Source: Alloyangia pacifica (GTDB lineage Bacteria; Pseudomonadota; Alphaproteobacteria; Rhodobacterales; Rhodobacteraceae). From it: a stretch of 64,000 bases of DNA. Positions 42,560 through 50,955 of this stretch are shown piece after piece. Each line of letters opens with the position of its first letter. Position 1 is the stretch's first letter. Location of the stretch: the NCBI RefSeq assembly GCF_003111685.1, contig NZ_CP022191.1:310001-374000 (forward strand), read 5' to 3'. The position numbers and the translations under genes were made by a program. Below the pieces are notes generated by a model, which was not told where the DNA came from, made no database searches, and saw nothing but the letters and a program-made list of their open reading frames with translations.

Positions 42560-42630
42560 AATTGGCTAAGCACTTGACTGTGTCATTCGCAAGACTAAGC
42601 AGATTTGCTTCATAAAATCTTAGCATGAAC
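42560..42630. promoter_or_regulatory. Candidate ectoine promoter and EctR site
   Basis: Direct copies of CTAAGCA at 42566-42572 and 42595-42601 are 29 bases apart, and an inverted CTTAG is at 42619-42623. A TTGACT at 42574-42579 resembles a -35 box. This AT-rich part of the gap between the MarR gene and ectA is the likely operator and promoter. Confidence 0.4.
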
Positions 42631-42742
42631 GCTGCAAAATAGGCTCATGGGCCGCTATGAGCGTAAAAAATGCTTCGTCGGTTGAAACTTTAGGCCGGGT
42701 ATATTAGTTAGATTGACGAACGAAATGGAGGACACCAGATCG

Positions 42743-43279
42743 ATGCCGAAAGACATGACACAGCCTGAGACGCGCACGCCGGTGCTGCGTAAGCCCGAAG
42801 CAACGGACGGGGCTGCGATCTGGGACCTCGTGCGCGCGTGCAAGCCGCTGGACGAGAACTCCATGTACTGCAACCTCGTGCAGGCCGAACACTTCCGCGA
42901 CACCTGCGTGCTGGCCGAACTTGACGGCGAGGTGGTGGGCTGGATCTCGGGGCACATGATCCCGAACCAGGACGCCTTCTTCGTCTGGCAGGTGGCTGTC
43001 AGCCCCAAGGCGCGCGGCCTGGGCCTCGGTCGCAAGATGCTCACCCATCTTGTCGAACGTGATGAATGTGCCGAGGCGACCGAACTCAAGACCACGATCA
43101 CCCGCGACAACGATGCATCGTGGGGTCTGTTCCGCAGCTTCGCCCGCTCGATCGGCGGCGACCTGACGGACGCGCCGCACTACACGCGCGACGACCACTT
43201 CGATGGCATGCACGCGACCGAACACATGGTCACGATCGAGCTGCCCGAAGAGGAAGAGCAGCTGCGCGCCGCGGCCTGA
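42743..43279 (+). CDS. ectA: L-2,4-diaminobutyrate N-acetyltransferase EctA
   Basis: EctA acetylates diaminobutyrate, the second step from aspartate semialdehyde to ectoine. The 178-residue GNAT protein has LRKPEATDGAAIWDLVRACK, the acetyl-CoA loop QVAVSPKARGLGLGRKML, and EATELKTTITRDNDASWGLF. The start at 42743 follows GGAGGACACC at a good distance; an in-frame TTG at 42713 is not needed. The ectABC-ask order is contiguous. Confidence 0.95.
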   Translation: MPKDMTQPETRTPVLRKPEATDGAAIWDLVRACKPLDENSMYCNLVQAEHFRDTCVLAELDGEVVGWISGHMIPNQDAFFVWQVAVSPKARGLGLGRKMLTHLVERDECAEATELKTTITRDNDASWGLFRSFARSIGGDLTDAPHYTRDDHFDGMHATEHMVTIELPEEEEQLRAAA

Positions 43280-43336
43280 TCGCTCCCCCAAAATCGCTAA
43301 TCTTATCTTTTTCTAAGTTCTAGAAAGGACTTCGTT

Positions 43337-44626
43337 ATGCCGAAAGACACGTCTAACGGCCCGACTATTTACGCTCGCCGCGAGAGCGAGGCACGCTCCT
43401 ACTGCCGCTCCTTCCCGGTGAGCTTCACCTCTGCCCGTGGTTCGGAACTGACCGACGACGAGGGCAAGACCTACATCGACTTCCTGGCCGGCTGTTCCTC
43501 GCTGAACTACGGCCACAACGATCCGCACATGAAGGCGGCGCTGGTCGAGCACATCATGAGCGATGGCATCGCCCATGGTCTCGATATGCACACCGACGCC
43601 AAGGAAGCCTTCCTGCAGACATTCGAGCGCCTGATCCTCGAGCCGCGTGGTATGGACCACAAGGTGATGATGGTCGGCCCGACCGGCACCAATGCCGTCG
43701 AGGCCGCGATGAAGCTCGCCCGCAAAGTGACGGGCCGCACCAACATCATCGCCTTCACCAACGGTTTCCACGGCATGACCGTGGGTGCGCTGGCAGCCAC
43801 CGGCAACAAGGGCAAGCGCAACGGCGGCGGCATGCCGCTGCAGGGCGTGACCCACATGCCCTATGAGGGCGCCTTTGGTCCCGATGTCGATACGCTCGCG
43901 CAGATCGAGATGATGCTCGAGAACCCCTCGTCGGGTCTCGATGCCCCCGCCGCCTTCCTCGTGGAGCCGGTGCAGGGTGAGGGCGGCCTCAACGCCGCCT
44001 CCGCCGAATGGCTGCGCGGCATCGCCCGCCTTGCCAAGAAGCACGGCGCGCTGCTCATCGCCGACGACATCCAGGCCGGCATCGGTCGGACCGGCACCTT
44101 CTTCTCCTTCGAGGAGATGGGCGTCGAGCCGGACATGATTCCGCTGGCGAAATCGCTCTCGGGCTTCGGCCTGCCCTTCGCCGCGCTTCTGCTGAAGCCG
44201 GAGCTGGACGTCTGGAAACCGGCCGAGCACAACGGCACCTTCCGGGGCAACACCCACGCCTTCATCACGGCGCGCGTGGCGCTCGAGAAGTTCTGGGCCG
44301 ATGGCCGCTTCCAGAAGTCGCTGGCCGAGAAGGCGCAGCTGATCGAGCACGAGCTCAACACCATCGCCGAGATGGTCCCCGGTGCCTACCTCAAGGGCCG
44401 CGGCCTGATGCGCGGCGTCGATGTCGGCTCGGGCGAGCTGGCCGGTGCGATCTGCGCCGCGGCCTTCGAGCGCGGTCTGATCATCGAGACCTCGGGTGCG
44501 GACGACGAAGTCGTCAAGGTGCTCGCGCCGCTCACCACCTCGGAGGAGACCTTCCGCAAGGGTTTCGAGATCCTGCGTGAGAGCGTCGCCACCAGCCTGA
44601 ACAACCACAAGATTGCCGCGGAGTGA
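43337..44626 (+). CDS. ectB: Diaminobutyrate-2-oxoglutarate transaminase EctB
   Basis: EctB makes L-2,4-diaminobutyrate from aspartate semialdehyde and glutamate. The 429-residue class III aminotransferase has YGHNDPHMKAALVEHIMSDG, the PLP-binding region MMVGPTGTNAVEAAMKLARK, LIADDIQAGIGRTGTFFSFE and the active-site lysine in PLAKSLSGFGLPFA. Start ATG at 43337 follows GAAAGGAC. Next gene ectC begins five bases after its stop. Confidence 0.96.
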   Translation: MPKDTSNGPTIYARRESEARSYCRSFPVSFTSARGSELTDDEGKTYIDFLAGCSSLNYGHNDPHMKAALVEHIMSDGIAHGLDMHTDAKEAFLQTFERLILEPRGMDHKVMMVGPTGTNAVEAAMKLARKVTGRTNIIAFTNGFHGMTVGALAATGNKGKRNGGGMPLQGVTHMPYEGAFGPDVDTLAQIEMMLENPSSGLDAPAAFLVEPVQGEGGLNAASAEWLRGIARLAKKHGALLIADDIQAGIGRTGTFFSFEEMGVEPDMIPLAKSLSGFGLPFAALLLKPELDVWKPAEHNGTFRGNTHAFITARVALEKFWADGRFQKSLAEKAQLIEHELNTIAEMVPGAYLKGRGLMRGVDVGSGELAGAICAAAFERGLIIETSGADDEVVKVLAPLTTSEETFRKGFEILRESVATSLNNHKIAAE

Positions 44627-44630
44627 CATC

Positions 44631-45023
44631 ATGATTGTACGAGATTTCAACGACCTGAAGAACACCGACAAGCATATTGCCGACGCGCAGTGGACCTCCA
44701 CCCGGATGCTGCTGGCGCAGGACGGTATGGGCTTTTCGTTCCACATCACCATCCTCGAGGCGGGCTCGGAACACACGTTCCACTACAAGCACCACTTCGA
44801 GAGCGTCTACTGCATGAAGGGCAAGGGCTCGATCACCGATATCGCCACCGGCGAGACCCACGAGATCAAGCCCGGCGTCATGTATGCGCTCAACCTCAAC
44901 GACAAGCACATCCTGCGTGCCGAGGAAGAGCTTCACATGGCCTGCTGCTTCAACCCGCCCGTCACCGGTACCGAAGTGCACCGCGAAGACGGCTCCTACG
45001 CCCCCGCCGAGGAGGTGGCGTAA
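44631..45023 (+). CDS. ectC: Ectoine synthase EctC
   Basis: EctC cyclises N-gamma-acetyl-diaminobutyrate to ectoine. The 130-residue cupin has MIVRDFNDLKNTDKHIADAQ, HTFHYKHHFESVYCMKGKGS (metal-binding cupin region) and MACCFNPPVTGTEVHREDGS, all EctC-typical. The start at 44631 is preferred to 44613 since MIVRDF is the family's N-terminus. No ectD (hydroxylase) follows, so the operon should end at ectoine rather than 5-hydroxyectoine. Confidence 0.97.
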   Translation: MIVRDFNDLKNTDKHIADAQWTSTRMLLAQDGMGFSFHITILEAGSEHTFHYKHHFESVYCMKGKGSITDIATGETHEIKPGVMYALNLNDKHILRAEEELHMACCFNPPVTGTEVHREDGSYAPAEEVA

Positions 45024-45026
45024 GCC

Positions 45027-46454
45027 ATGACCCATACCGTTGAGAAAATCGGCGGGACGAGCATGTCCCGCCTCAACGAACTGCGCGACACGCTGCTCAT
45101 CGGCGGCCGCAAGGGGGATGATCTCTACGGTCGTGTCTTCGTGGTTTCCGCCTTTGGCGGCATCACCGACCTGCTGCTCGAGCACAAGAAATCGGGAAAG
45201 CCGGGCGTTTACGGCCAGTTCGCCAACTCCGACACCGGCCACGGCTGGCACGACGCGCTGACCGAAGTCTCCAAGGCGATGATCGAGGCACATGAATCCG
45301 TGCTCGACCATCCCGGCGACGTCGAGCAGGCGACCGACTTCGTGCGGAACCGTATCGAGGGCGCGCGCAACTGCCTGATCGACCTCCAGCGGCTGTGCTC
45401 CTACGGGCACTTCCAGCTGTCGGAGCACATGCTGCAGATCCGCGAGCTGCTCTCCGGTCTCGGCGAGGCGCATTCGGCCTATGTCACCGTGCTGATGCTC
45501 CAGCGCTCCGGCGTCAACGCGCGCAACGTCGATCTGTCGGGCTGGCGCGACGATGGTCACTACACGCTCGAAGAGCGCATCATGAAAGCGATGGAAGGCG
45601 TCGATCCGACCACCGAGATGCCCATCGTCACAGGCTATGCCCAGTGCACCGAAGGGCTGATGCGCGAGTTCGACCGTGGCTATTCCGAGGTGACCTTCTC
45701 GAAGCTGGCGTCTCTGACGTCCGCGCGCGAGGCGATCATCCACAAGGAGTTCCACCTCAGCTCCGCCGACCCCAAGCTGGTGGGCGCCGAGAACGTGCGC
45801 AAGCTGGGCCGCACCAACTACGACGTGGCCGACCAGCTGTCGAACATGGGGATGGAGGCGATCCACCCCAAGGCCGCCAAGACGCTGCGCCAGGCGCAGG
45901 TGCCGCTGCGCGTCACCAATGCCTTCGAGCCGGGCGATCCGGGCACGCTGATCGACGATCAGCCGGCCGAGACCCCGGCGGTCGAGATCGTCACCGGGCT
46001 CGACATCGTGGCGCTCGAGGTCTTCGAGCAGGACATGGTGGGCGTGAAGGGCTATGACGCCGCGATCCTCGACGTGCTGACCCGTCACCAGGTCCGCATC
46101 GTCTCGAAGGTGTCGAACGCCAACACCATCACCCACTACCTGGACAGCTCGCTCAAGACGATGCGCCGGGTGGAAGACGATCTGGCCAAGCTCTACCCGC
46201 AAGCCAAGATCAGCTCGCGCACGCTGTCGATGGCCTCGGTCATCGGACGTGACCTCAGCACCCTGCGCGTCCTGACGCGCGGTCTGCAGGCCATCGCCGA
46301 GGCGGGCTATGAAGCGATCGGTGCCACTCAGGGTCCGCGCAACGTGGACGTGCAGTTCATCCTCGAGCGCGACGACCTCAATCCGGTCATCGCCGCCTTG
46401 CACGGAGCCTTCGTTTCCCCGCAGGCCAGCCAGAAGCTGAAGACAGCCGCCTGA
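45027..46454 (+). CDS. ask: Ectoine-specific aspartokinase
   Basis: Aspartokinase phosphorylates aspartate at the start of ectoine synthesis. The 475-residue protein has the kinase motif VEKIGGTSMSRLNELRDTLL, DLSGWRDDGHYTLEERIM, and two ACT domains at the C-terminus (VSKVSNANTITHYLDSSLKT and RTLSMASVIGRDLSTLRVLT). Ectoine-linked aspartokinases (Ask_Ect) form a clade thought to escape normal feedback inhibition. It begins three bases after ectC and ends at a strong terminator. Confidence 0.93.
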   Translation: MTHTVEKIGGTSMSRLNELRDTLLIGGRKGDDLYGRVFVVSAFGGITDLLLEHKKSGKPGVYGQFANSDTGHGWHDALTEVSKAMIEAHESVLDHPGDVEQATDFVRNRIEGARNCLIDLQRLCSYGHFQLSEHMLQIRELLSGLGEAHSAYVTVLMLQRSGVNARNVDLSGWRDDGHYTLEERIMKAMEGVDPTTEMPIVTGYAQCTEGLMREFDRGYSEVTFSKLASLTSAREAIIHKEFHLSSADPKLVGAENVRKLGRTNYDVADQLSNMGMEAIHPKAAKTLRQAQVPLRVTNAFEPGDPGTLIDDQPAETPAVEIVTGLDIVALEVFEQDMVGVKGYDAAILDVLTRHQVRIVSKVSNANTITHYLDSSLKTMRRVEDDLAKLYPQAKISSRTLSMASVIGRDLSTLRVLTRGLQAIAEAGYEAIGATQGPRNVDVQFILERDDLNPVIAALHGAFVSPQASQKLKTAA

Positions 46455-46488
46455 GCCTGCACCATCCGACAGGGACTTCGACCAACTG

Positions 46489-46515
46489 GGGCGGCTTTCG
46501 GGCCGCCCCTTTTTC
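46489..46515 (+). terminator. Intrinsic terminator of the ectABC-ask operon
   Basis: GGGGCGGC (46489-46496) pairs with GCCGCCCC (46503-46510) across a six-base loop, followed by TTTTT. It lies 35 bases after the aspartokinase stop. Confidence 0.9.
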
Positions 46516-46705
46516 CATGCCCCCTGCCCCACGCCCGCCTCTCTTCGAAAAGACCCGCAATCCTCGCCCAAAGCTTTCGCGCCCAGCCCCTCGAGACCGT
46601 CACACCTATGTCAGAGAGCTGCGGCAACAGGGGGGCATTGTTCTCGGCGGGCTTGCGCTATATTGGCACGGCTTCCCCGTGTTCGCTGTCCGGAGGTGAC
46701 CACCG

Positions 46706-47797
46706 ATGCAGACGCCTTATTACCTGATCGACAAATCGCGGCTCCTGCCCAATCTCGAGAAGATCGCCCACCTGCGCGAGACCTCCGGCGCCAAGGCGCT
46801 GCTGGCGCTCAAGTGTTTCGCCACATGGTCGGTCTTTGACATGATGAGCGAGTACATGGATGGCACCACCTCCTCCTCGCTTTTCGAGGTGAAGCTGGGC
46901 CGGGAGAAATTCCCGGGCGAGACCCATGCCTATTCCGTCGCCTGGGCCGACCATGAAATCGAAGAGGTGCTGGCAAGCTCGGACAAGGTGATCTTCAACA
47001 CCGCCGCGCAGCTCTCCCGCTTCGAGGACGTCAGCCGCGGCCACACCCGCGGTCTGCGCGTCAACCCGGGCGTGTCCACCTCGGGCTTCGATCTCGCCGA
47101 CCCCGCCCGCCCCTTCTCGCGCCTTGGCGAGCATGACCCCAAGGACATCGAGCCGGTGCTCGAGCAGATCAGCGGCTTCATGTTCCACAACAATTGCGAG
47201 AACGCCGACTTCGAGCGCTTCGACGCCATGCTCGGCTCCATCGAGCAGCGCTTCGGTCATCTTATCCGACAGATGAAATGGATCAGCCTCGGCGGCGGCA
47301 TCCACTTCACCGGCGAAGGCTATCCGCTCGACCGCCTTGCCGAGCGGCTCAAACGCTTTGCTGGCGAAAACGAGGTGCAGGTCTATCTTGAGCCCGGAGA
47401 GGCGACGATCACGAATTCGACCACGCTGGAGGTGACGGTGCTCGACACGCTCTTCAACGGCAAGAACCTCGCGATTGTCGACAGCTCGATCGAGGCGCAT
47501 ATGCTCGACCTGCTGATCTACCGCGAGAGCGCCAAGATGAAGGAAAGCGGCGATCAGCCCTGGATGATCTGCGGCAAGTCCTGCCTGGCGGGCGATATCT
47601 TTGGAGAGTTCATGTTCCCCAAGGCGCTGAACCCCGGCGACCGGCTCTCGATCCAGGACGCCGCCGGTTACACGATGGTCAAGAAGAACTGGTTCAACGG
47701 GGTGCAGATGCCCTCGATCGCCATCCGCGAGCTCGACGGCAGCGAACGGCTGGTGCGCGACTTCACCTACGACGATTTCAGCGCCGCGCTCTCCTGA
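46706..47797 (+). CDS. nspC: Carboxynorspermidine/carboxyspermidine decarboxylase
   Basis: NspC is a PLP enzyme of the alanine-racemase/ODC fold that decarboxylates carboxy(nor)spermidine to the polyamine. The 363-residue protein has the PLP-lysine in AKALLALKCFATWSVF, GLRVNPGVSTS, MFHNNCENADFERF, ISLGGGIHFTGEGYPLDRLA and VYLEPGEATITNSTTLEVTV. It forms a unit with the dehydrogenase that follows. In alphaproteobacteria the route usually makes spermidine from putrescine and aspartate semialdehyde. Confidence 0.94.
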   Translation: MQTPYYLIDKSRLLPNLEKIAHLRETSGAKALLALKCFATWSVFDMMSEYMDGTTSSSLFEVKLGREKFPGETHAYSVAWADHEIEEVLASSDKVIFNTAAQLSRFEDVSRGHTRGLRVNPGVSTSGFDLADPARPFSRLGEHDPKDIEPVLEQISGFMFHNNCENADFERFDAMLGSIEQRFGHLIRQMKWISLGGGIHFTGEGYPLDRLAERLKRFAGENEVQVYLEPGEATITNSTTLEVTVLDTLFNGKNLAIVDSSIEAHMLDLLIYRESAKMKESGDQPWMICGKSCLAGDIFGEFMFPKALNPGDRLSIQDAAGYTMVKKNWFNGVQMPSIAIRELDGSERLVRDFTYDDFSAALS

Positions 47798-47839
47798 GCG
47801 CACGCAAACCAAGACGGACAAAGACGGAGGTCCAGTGAG

Positions 47840-49075
47840 TTGAAAAAAGACGTTCTCATCATCGGCGCAGGCGGCGTCGCTCAGGTCGTGGCGCATAAAT
47901 GCGCTCAAAACAACGATGTGCTCGGCGAGATCCATATCGCCAGCCGGACGCTTTCGAAATGCGAAGCGATCCTTGAGTCGGTCCGCGAAAAGGGCGCGAT
48001 GAAGGTTGAGGGCGTCCTCAAGGCTCACCAGGTCGACGCGATGGACACGGCCGCCGTCGCGCAGCTGATCCGCGACACCGGCGCGCAGATCGTCATCAAC
48101 GTGGGCTCGGCCTTCGTCAACATGTACGTGCTCGACGCCTGCATCGAGACGGGCGCCGCCTATATCGACACCGCGATCCACGAGGATCCCGCGAAGATCT
48201 GCGAGACCCCGCCGTGGTACGCCAACTACGAGTGGAAAAAGCGCGACCTCTGCGCCGAGAAAGGCATCACCGCGATCCTTGGCGCCGGTTTCGATCCGGG
48301 CGTGGTCAACGCCTTCGCCCGCTTCGCCATCGACCAGATGGACGAGGTCAAGAGCATCGACATCGTCGACATCAACGCGGGCTCGCACGGCAAGTATTTC
48401 GCCACCAACTTCGACCCCGAGATCAACTTCCGCGAGTTCACCGGCACCGTCTACTACTGGGAAGACCAGCAGTGGAAGGAAACCTCGATGTTCGCCTCGG
48501 GCAAGGACTGGGACCTGCCCGTCGTCGGCACCCAGCGCACCTACCAGTCGGGCCACGACGAGGTGCATTCGCTCTCGGCCAACTACCCGCAGGCGGACGT
48601 GCGCTTCTGGATGGGCTTCGGCGAGCATTACATCAACGTCTTCACCGTGCTGCAGTCGCTCGGCCTGCTGTCCGAGCAGCCGGTGACAACCGCCGAAGGC
48701 CTTGAGGTCGTGCCGCTGAAAGTCGTCAAGGCCGTGCTGCCCGACCCCTCCTCGCTCGCGCCCGACTACACCGGCAAGACCTGCATCGGGGATCTCGTGA
48801 AGGGCGTGAAGGACGGCGAAGAGGTCGAGATGTTCGTCTACAACGTCGCCGACCACAAGGACGCCTACAACGAGGTGGGCAGCCAGGGCATCTCCTATAC
48901 CGCGGGCGTGCCGCCGGTCGCCGCGGCAATGCTGGTCGCCTCGGGCGAGTGGGATGCGAAGACCATGAAGAACGTCGAGGAGCTGGACCCCAAGCCCTTC
49001 TTCACCATCCTCGACGAGATCGGTCTGCCGACCCGCGTCAAGGACGCCAAGGGCGACCGCCCCTGGAACGCCTGA
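47840..49075 (+). CDS. Carboxynorspermidine synthase (saccharopine dehydrogenase family)
   Basis: The enzyme reductively condenses aspartate semialdehyde with a diamine to give carboxy(nor)spermidine. The 411-residue protein starts MKKDVLIIGAGGVAQVVAHK with a Rossmann fingerprint and has the saccharopine dehydrogenase family layout (GTVYYWEDQQWKETSMFASG, GFGEHYINVFTVLQSLGL). The start is TTG at 47840, with GGAGG nine bases before; no better ATG exists. It follows nspC by 42 bases, and its product is the substrate of nspC. Confidence 0.9.
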   Translation: MKKDVLIIGAGGVAQVVAHKCAQNNDVLGEIHIASRTLSKCEAILESVREKGAMKVEGVLKAHQVDAMDTAAVAQLIRDTGAQIVINVGSAFVNMYVLDACIETGAAYIDTAIHEDPAKICETPPWYANYEWKKRDLCAEKGITAILGAGFDPGVVNAFARFAIDQMDEVKSIDIVDINAGSHGKYFATNFDPEINFREFTGTVYYWEDQQWKETSMFASGKDWDLPVVGTQRTYQSGHDEVHSLSANYPQADVRFWMGFGEHYINVFTVLQSLGLLSEQPVTTAEGLEVVPLKVVKAVLPDPSSLAPDYTGKTCIGDLVKGVKDGEEVEMFVYNVADHKDAYNEVGSQGISYTAGVPPVAAAMLVASGEWDAKTMKNVEELDPKPFFTILDEIGLPTRVKDAKGDRPWNA

Positions 49076-49107
49076 TCGCCTGATCGCCTGACGGCGACTC
49101 ATATCAA

Positions 49108-49139
49108 GGGCCGGGAGCCATGCTTCCGGCCCTTTCCTT
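49108..49139 (+). terminator. Terminator after the carboxynorspermidine synthase gene
   Basis: GGGCCGG (49108-49114) pairs with CCGGCCC (49126-49132), followed by TTTCCTTTT. It ends the polyamine unit. Confidence 0.85.
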
Positions 49140-49442
49140 TTCACTGCCTTTCTTGCAGCCGGGCGACAATTTCCCGCCGCCGTGCCGCCAAGGCGTCGCC
49201 ACGTCTTGCAAACCCCACGCGCCCGAGGTTTCTGTCGCCGTGACGGGAAAACGAGCGGCTGCCAATTCGACGATCTTTGACGGGACCTTATCTGGCGCAA
49301 TGCATCGGTTTAGGGTGCCTTCCGCTTGCCGTTCCTATTGGCAAATGCTCTTTTCCTTCGCAGTGGTTTCATGCGGCTGTTAGGCGATGTTTCTAAAAAC
49401 ATCCGCAGTCGCATTGCTCGGCAGTTGGAAGGAAAGACATTC
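49140..49442. other. Leader region of the GDP-mannose genes, no gene seen
   Basis: These 303 bases between the polyamine terminator and manC-type gene have no supportable gene; a possible 87-codon frame starting at 49120 overlaps the terminator and has no domain. The ribosome binding site GGAAGGAAAG of the next gene is at its end. A promoter is expected here but no clear box is seen. Confidence 0.4.
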
Positions 49443-50882
49443 ATGCAGGCAATTACCCCGGTCATTCTTTGTGGCGGTTCCGGAACACGGCTCTGGCCGG
49501 TCTCGCGCAAGAGCTACCCCAAGCAGTTCGCGCGGCTCGTGGATGACACCAGCCTGTTCCAGGCCACCGCCGAGCGCCTCTCGGGCAGCGCCTGCTTCAC
49601 CAAGCCTGTCGTCGTGACCAACTCCGACTTCCGCTTCGTGGTAACCGAGCAGCTCTCGGCCATCGGCATCGACCCCGGCGCGATCCTGATCGAGCCCGAG
49701 GGGCGCAACACCGCCCCCGCCGTTCTGGCCGCCGCGCTGCACCTCGCGCGCAAGGATCCCGAGGCGGCGATGCTGGTGGCGCCCTCGGATCACCGCATCC
49801 CCGACCGCGAGTCCTTCCGCGCCGCGGTCGAGAACGGCCGGGCCGCGCTCGAGCAAGGCAAGCTGGTGCTTTTCGGCATCCACCCCGACCGGCCCGAGAC
49901 CGGCTACGGCTACCTCGAGCTCGACCTCGCCAACGCCGGCCCCGCCACCACGCCGCTGAAACGCTTCGTCGAGAAGCCCGACGCCGAGAATGCCGCCAAG
50001 ATGCTGGCGCAGGGCGGCTTCCTCTGGAACGCCGGGATCTTCCTCTTCCGGGTCAAGGACATCCTCGCCGCCTTCGAGACCTACGCCCCCGGCCTGCTGG
50101 CCCCGGTCAGCGCCGCGGTGGACCAGGCCGAGGTCGACCTCGGCTTCCTGCGCCTCGCGCCCGGCCCCTGGTCCGAGGCCGAGGACATCTCGATCGACTA
50201 CGCGGTGATGGAGAAATCCGATGCGCTGGAAGTGGTGCCCTTCGACAGCGGCTGGTCCGACCTCGGCGGCTGGGACGCGATCTGGCGCGAGCTCGAGCAG
50301 GACGAGAACGGTGTGGTCTGCAGCGAGGGCGCCACGGCGATCGACTGCGAGGGATCGATGCTGCGCACCGGCTCCGACGCCATCGAGATCGTCGGCATCG
50401 GCCTCAAGGACGTCATCGCCGTGGCGATGAACGATGCCGTGCTGGTGGCCAGCAAGGACCGGGCGCAGGACGTGAAGCTGGCCGTCGACGCGCTGAAGAA
50501 GAAGGGCGCTAAGCAGGCGGTCGAATTCCCGATGGACCACCGCCCCTGGGGCTGGTTCGAAAGCCTCGTGGTCGGCAGCCGCTTCCAGGTGAAGCGGATC
50601 CATGTGCACCCCGGCGCCTCGCTGTCGCTGCAGAGCCACTTCCACCGCTCCGAGCATTGGATCGTGGTCGAGGGCACCGCGCGGGTCACCGTCGACGACG
50701 AGGTCAAGCTGGTGACCGAGAACGAGAGCGTCTACATCCCGCTCGGCGCCGTTCACCGGATGGAGAACCCCGGCAAGATGCCGATGGTGCTGATCGAGGT
50801 GCAGACCGGCTCCTATGTCGGCGAGGATGACATCGTGCGTTACGAGGACGTCTACGCCAGAGGCCAAGGCGCCAAGGGCTGA
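49443..50882 (+). CDS. Mannose-1-phosphate guanylyltransferase / mannose-6-phosphate isomerase
   Basis: This 479-residue bifunctional enzyme (type II, ManC/AlgA) makes GDP-mannose for polysaccharides. The N-terminal nucleotidyltransferase has PVILCGGSGTRLWPVSRKSY, the conserved LIEPEGRNTAPAVLAAALHL and the EKPDAENAAKMLAQGGFLWN. The C-terminal cupin phosphomannose isomerase domain has HRPWGWFESLVVGSRFQVKR and HVHPGASLSLQSHFHRSEHW. Start ATG 49443 has a good ribosome binding site. Longer starts have no support. Confidence 0.95.
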   Translation: MQAITPVILCGGSGTRLWPVSRKSYPKQFARLVDDTSLFQATAERLSGSACFTKPVVVTNSDFRFVVTEQLSAIGIDPGAILIEPEGRNTAPAVLAAALHLARKDPEAAMLVAPSDHRIPDRESFRAAVENGRAALEQGKLVLFGIHPDRPETGYGYLELDLANAGPATTPLKRFVEKPDAENAAKMLAQGGFLWNAGIFLFRVKDILAAFETYAPGLLAPVSAAVDQAEVDLGFLRLAPGPWSEAEDISIDYAVMEKSDALEVVPFDSGWSDLGGWDAIWRELEQDENGVVCSEGATAIDCEGSMLRTGSDAIEIVGIGLKDVIAVAMNDAVLVASKDRAQDVKLAVDALKKKGAKQAVEFPMDHRPWGWFESLVVGSRFQVKRIHVHPGASLSLQSHFHRSEHWIVVEGTARVTVDDEVKLVTENESVYIPLGAVHRMENPGKMPMVLIEVQTGSYVGEDDIVRYEDVYARGQGAKG

Positions 50883-50955
50883 CCCCGCCAAGAGCGAAAA
50901 TACCGCGCCGGCCCGCGAGGGTCGGCGCTTCTGTAAAGACAGGAAAGGCGCCCTG

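Noticed and set aside
46658..49300. Minus-strand open frame of about 880 codons
   Set aside because: Antisense to nspC and the carboxynorspermidine synthase gene; no family features.
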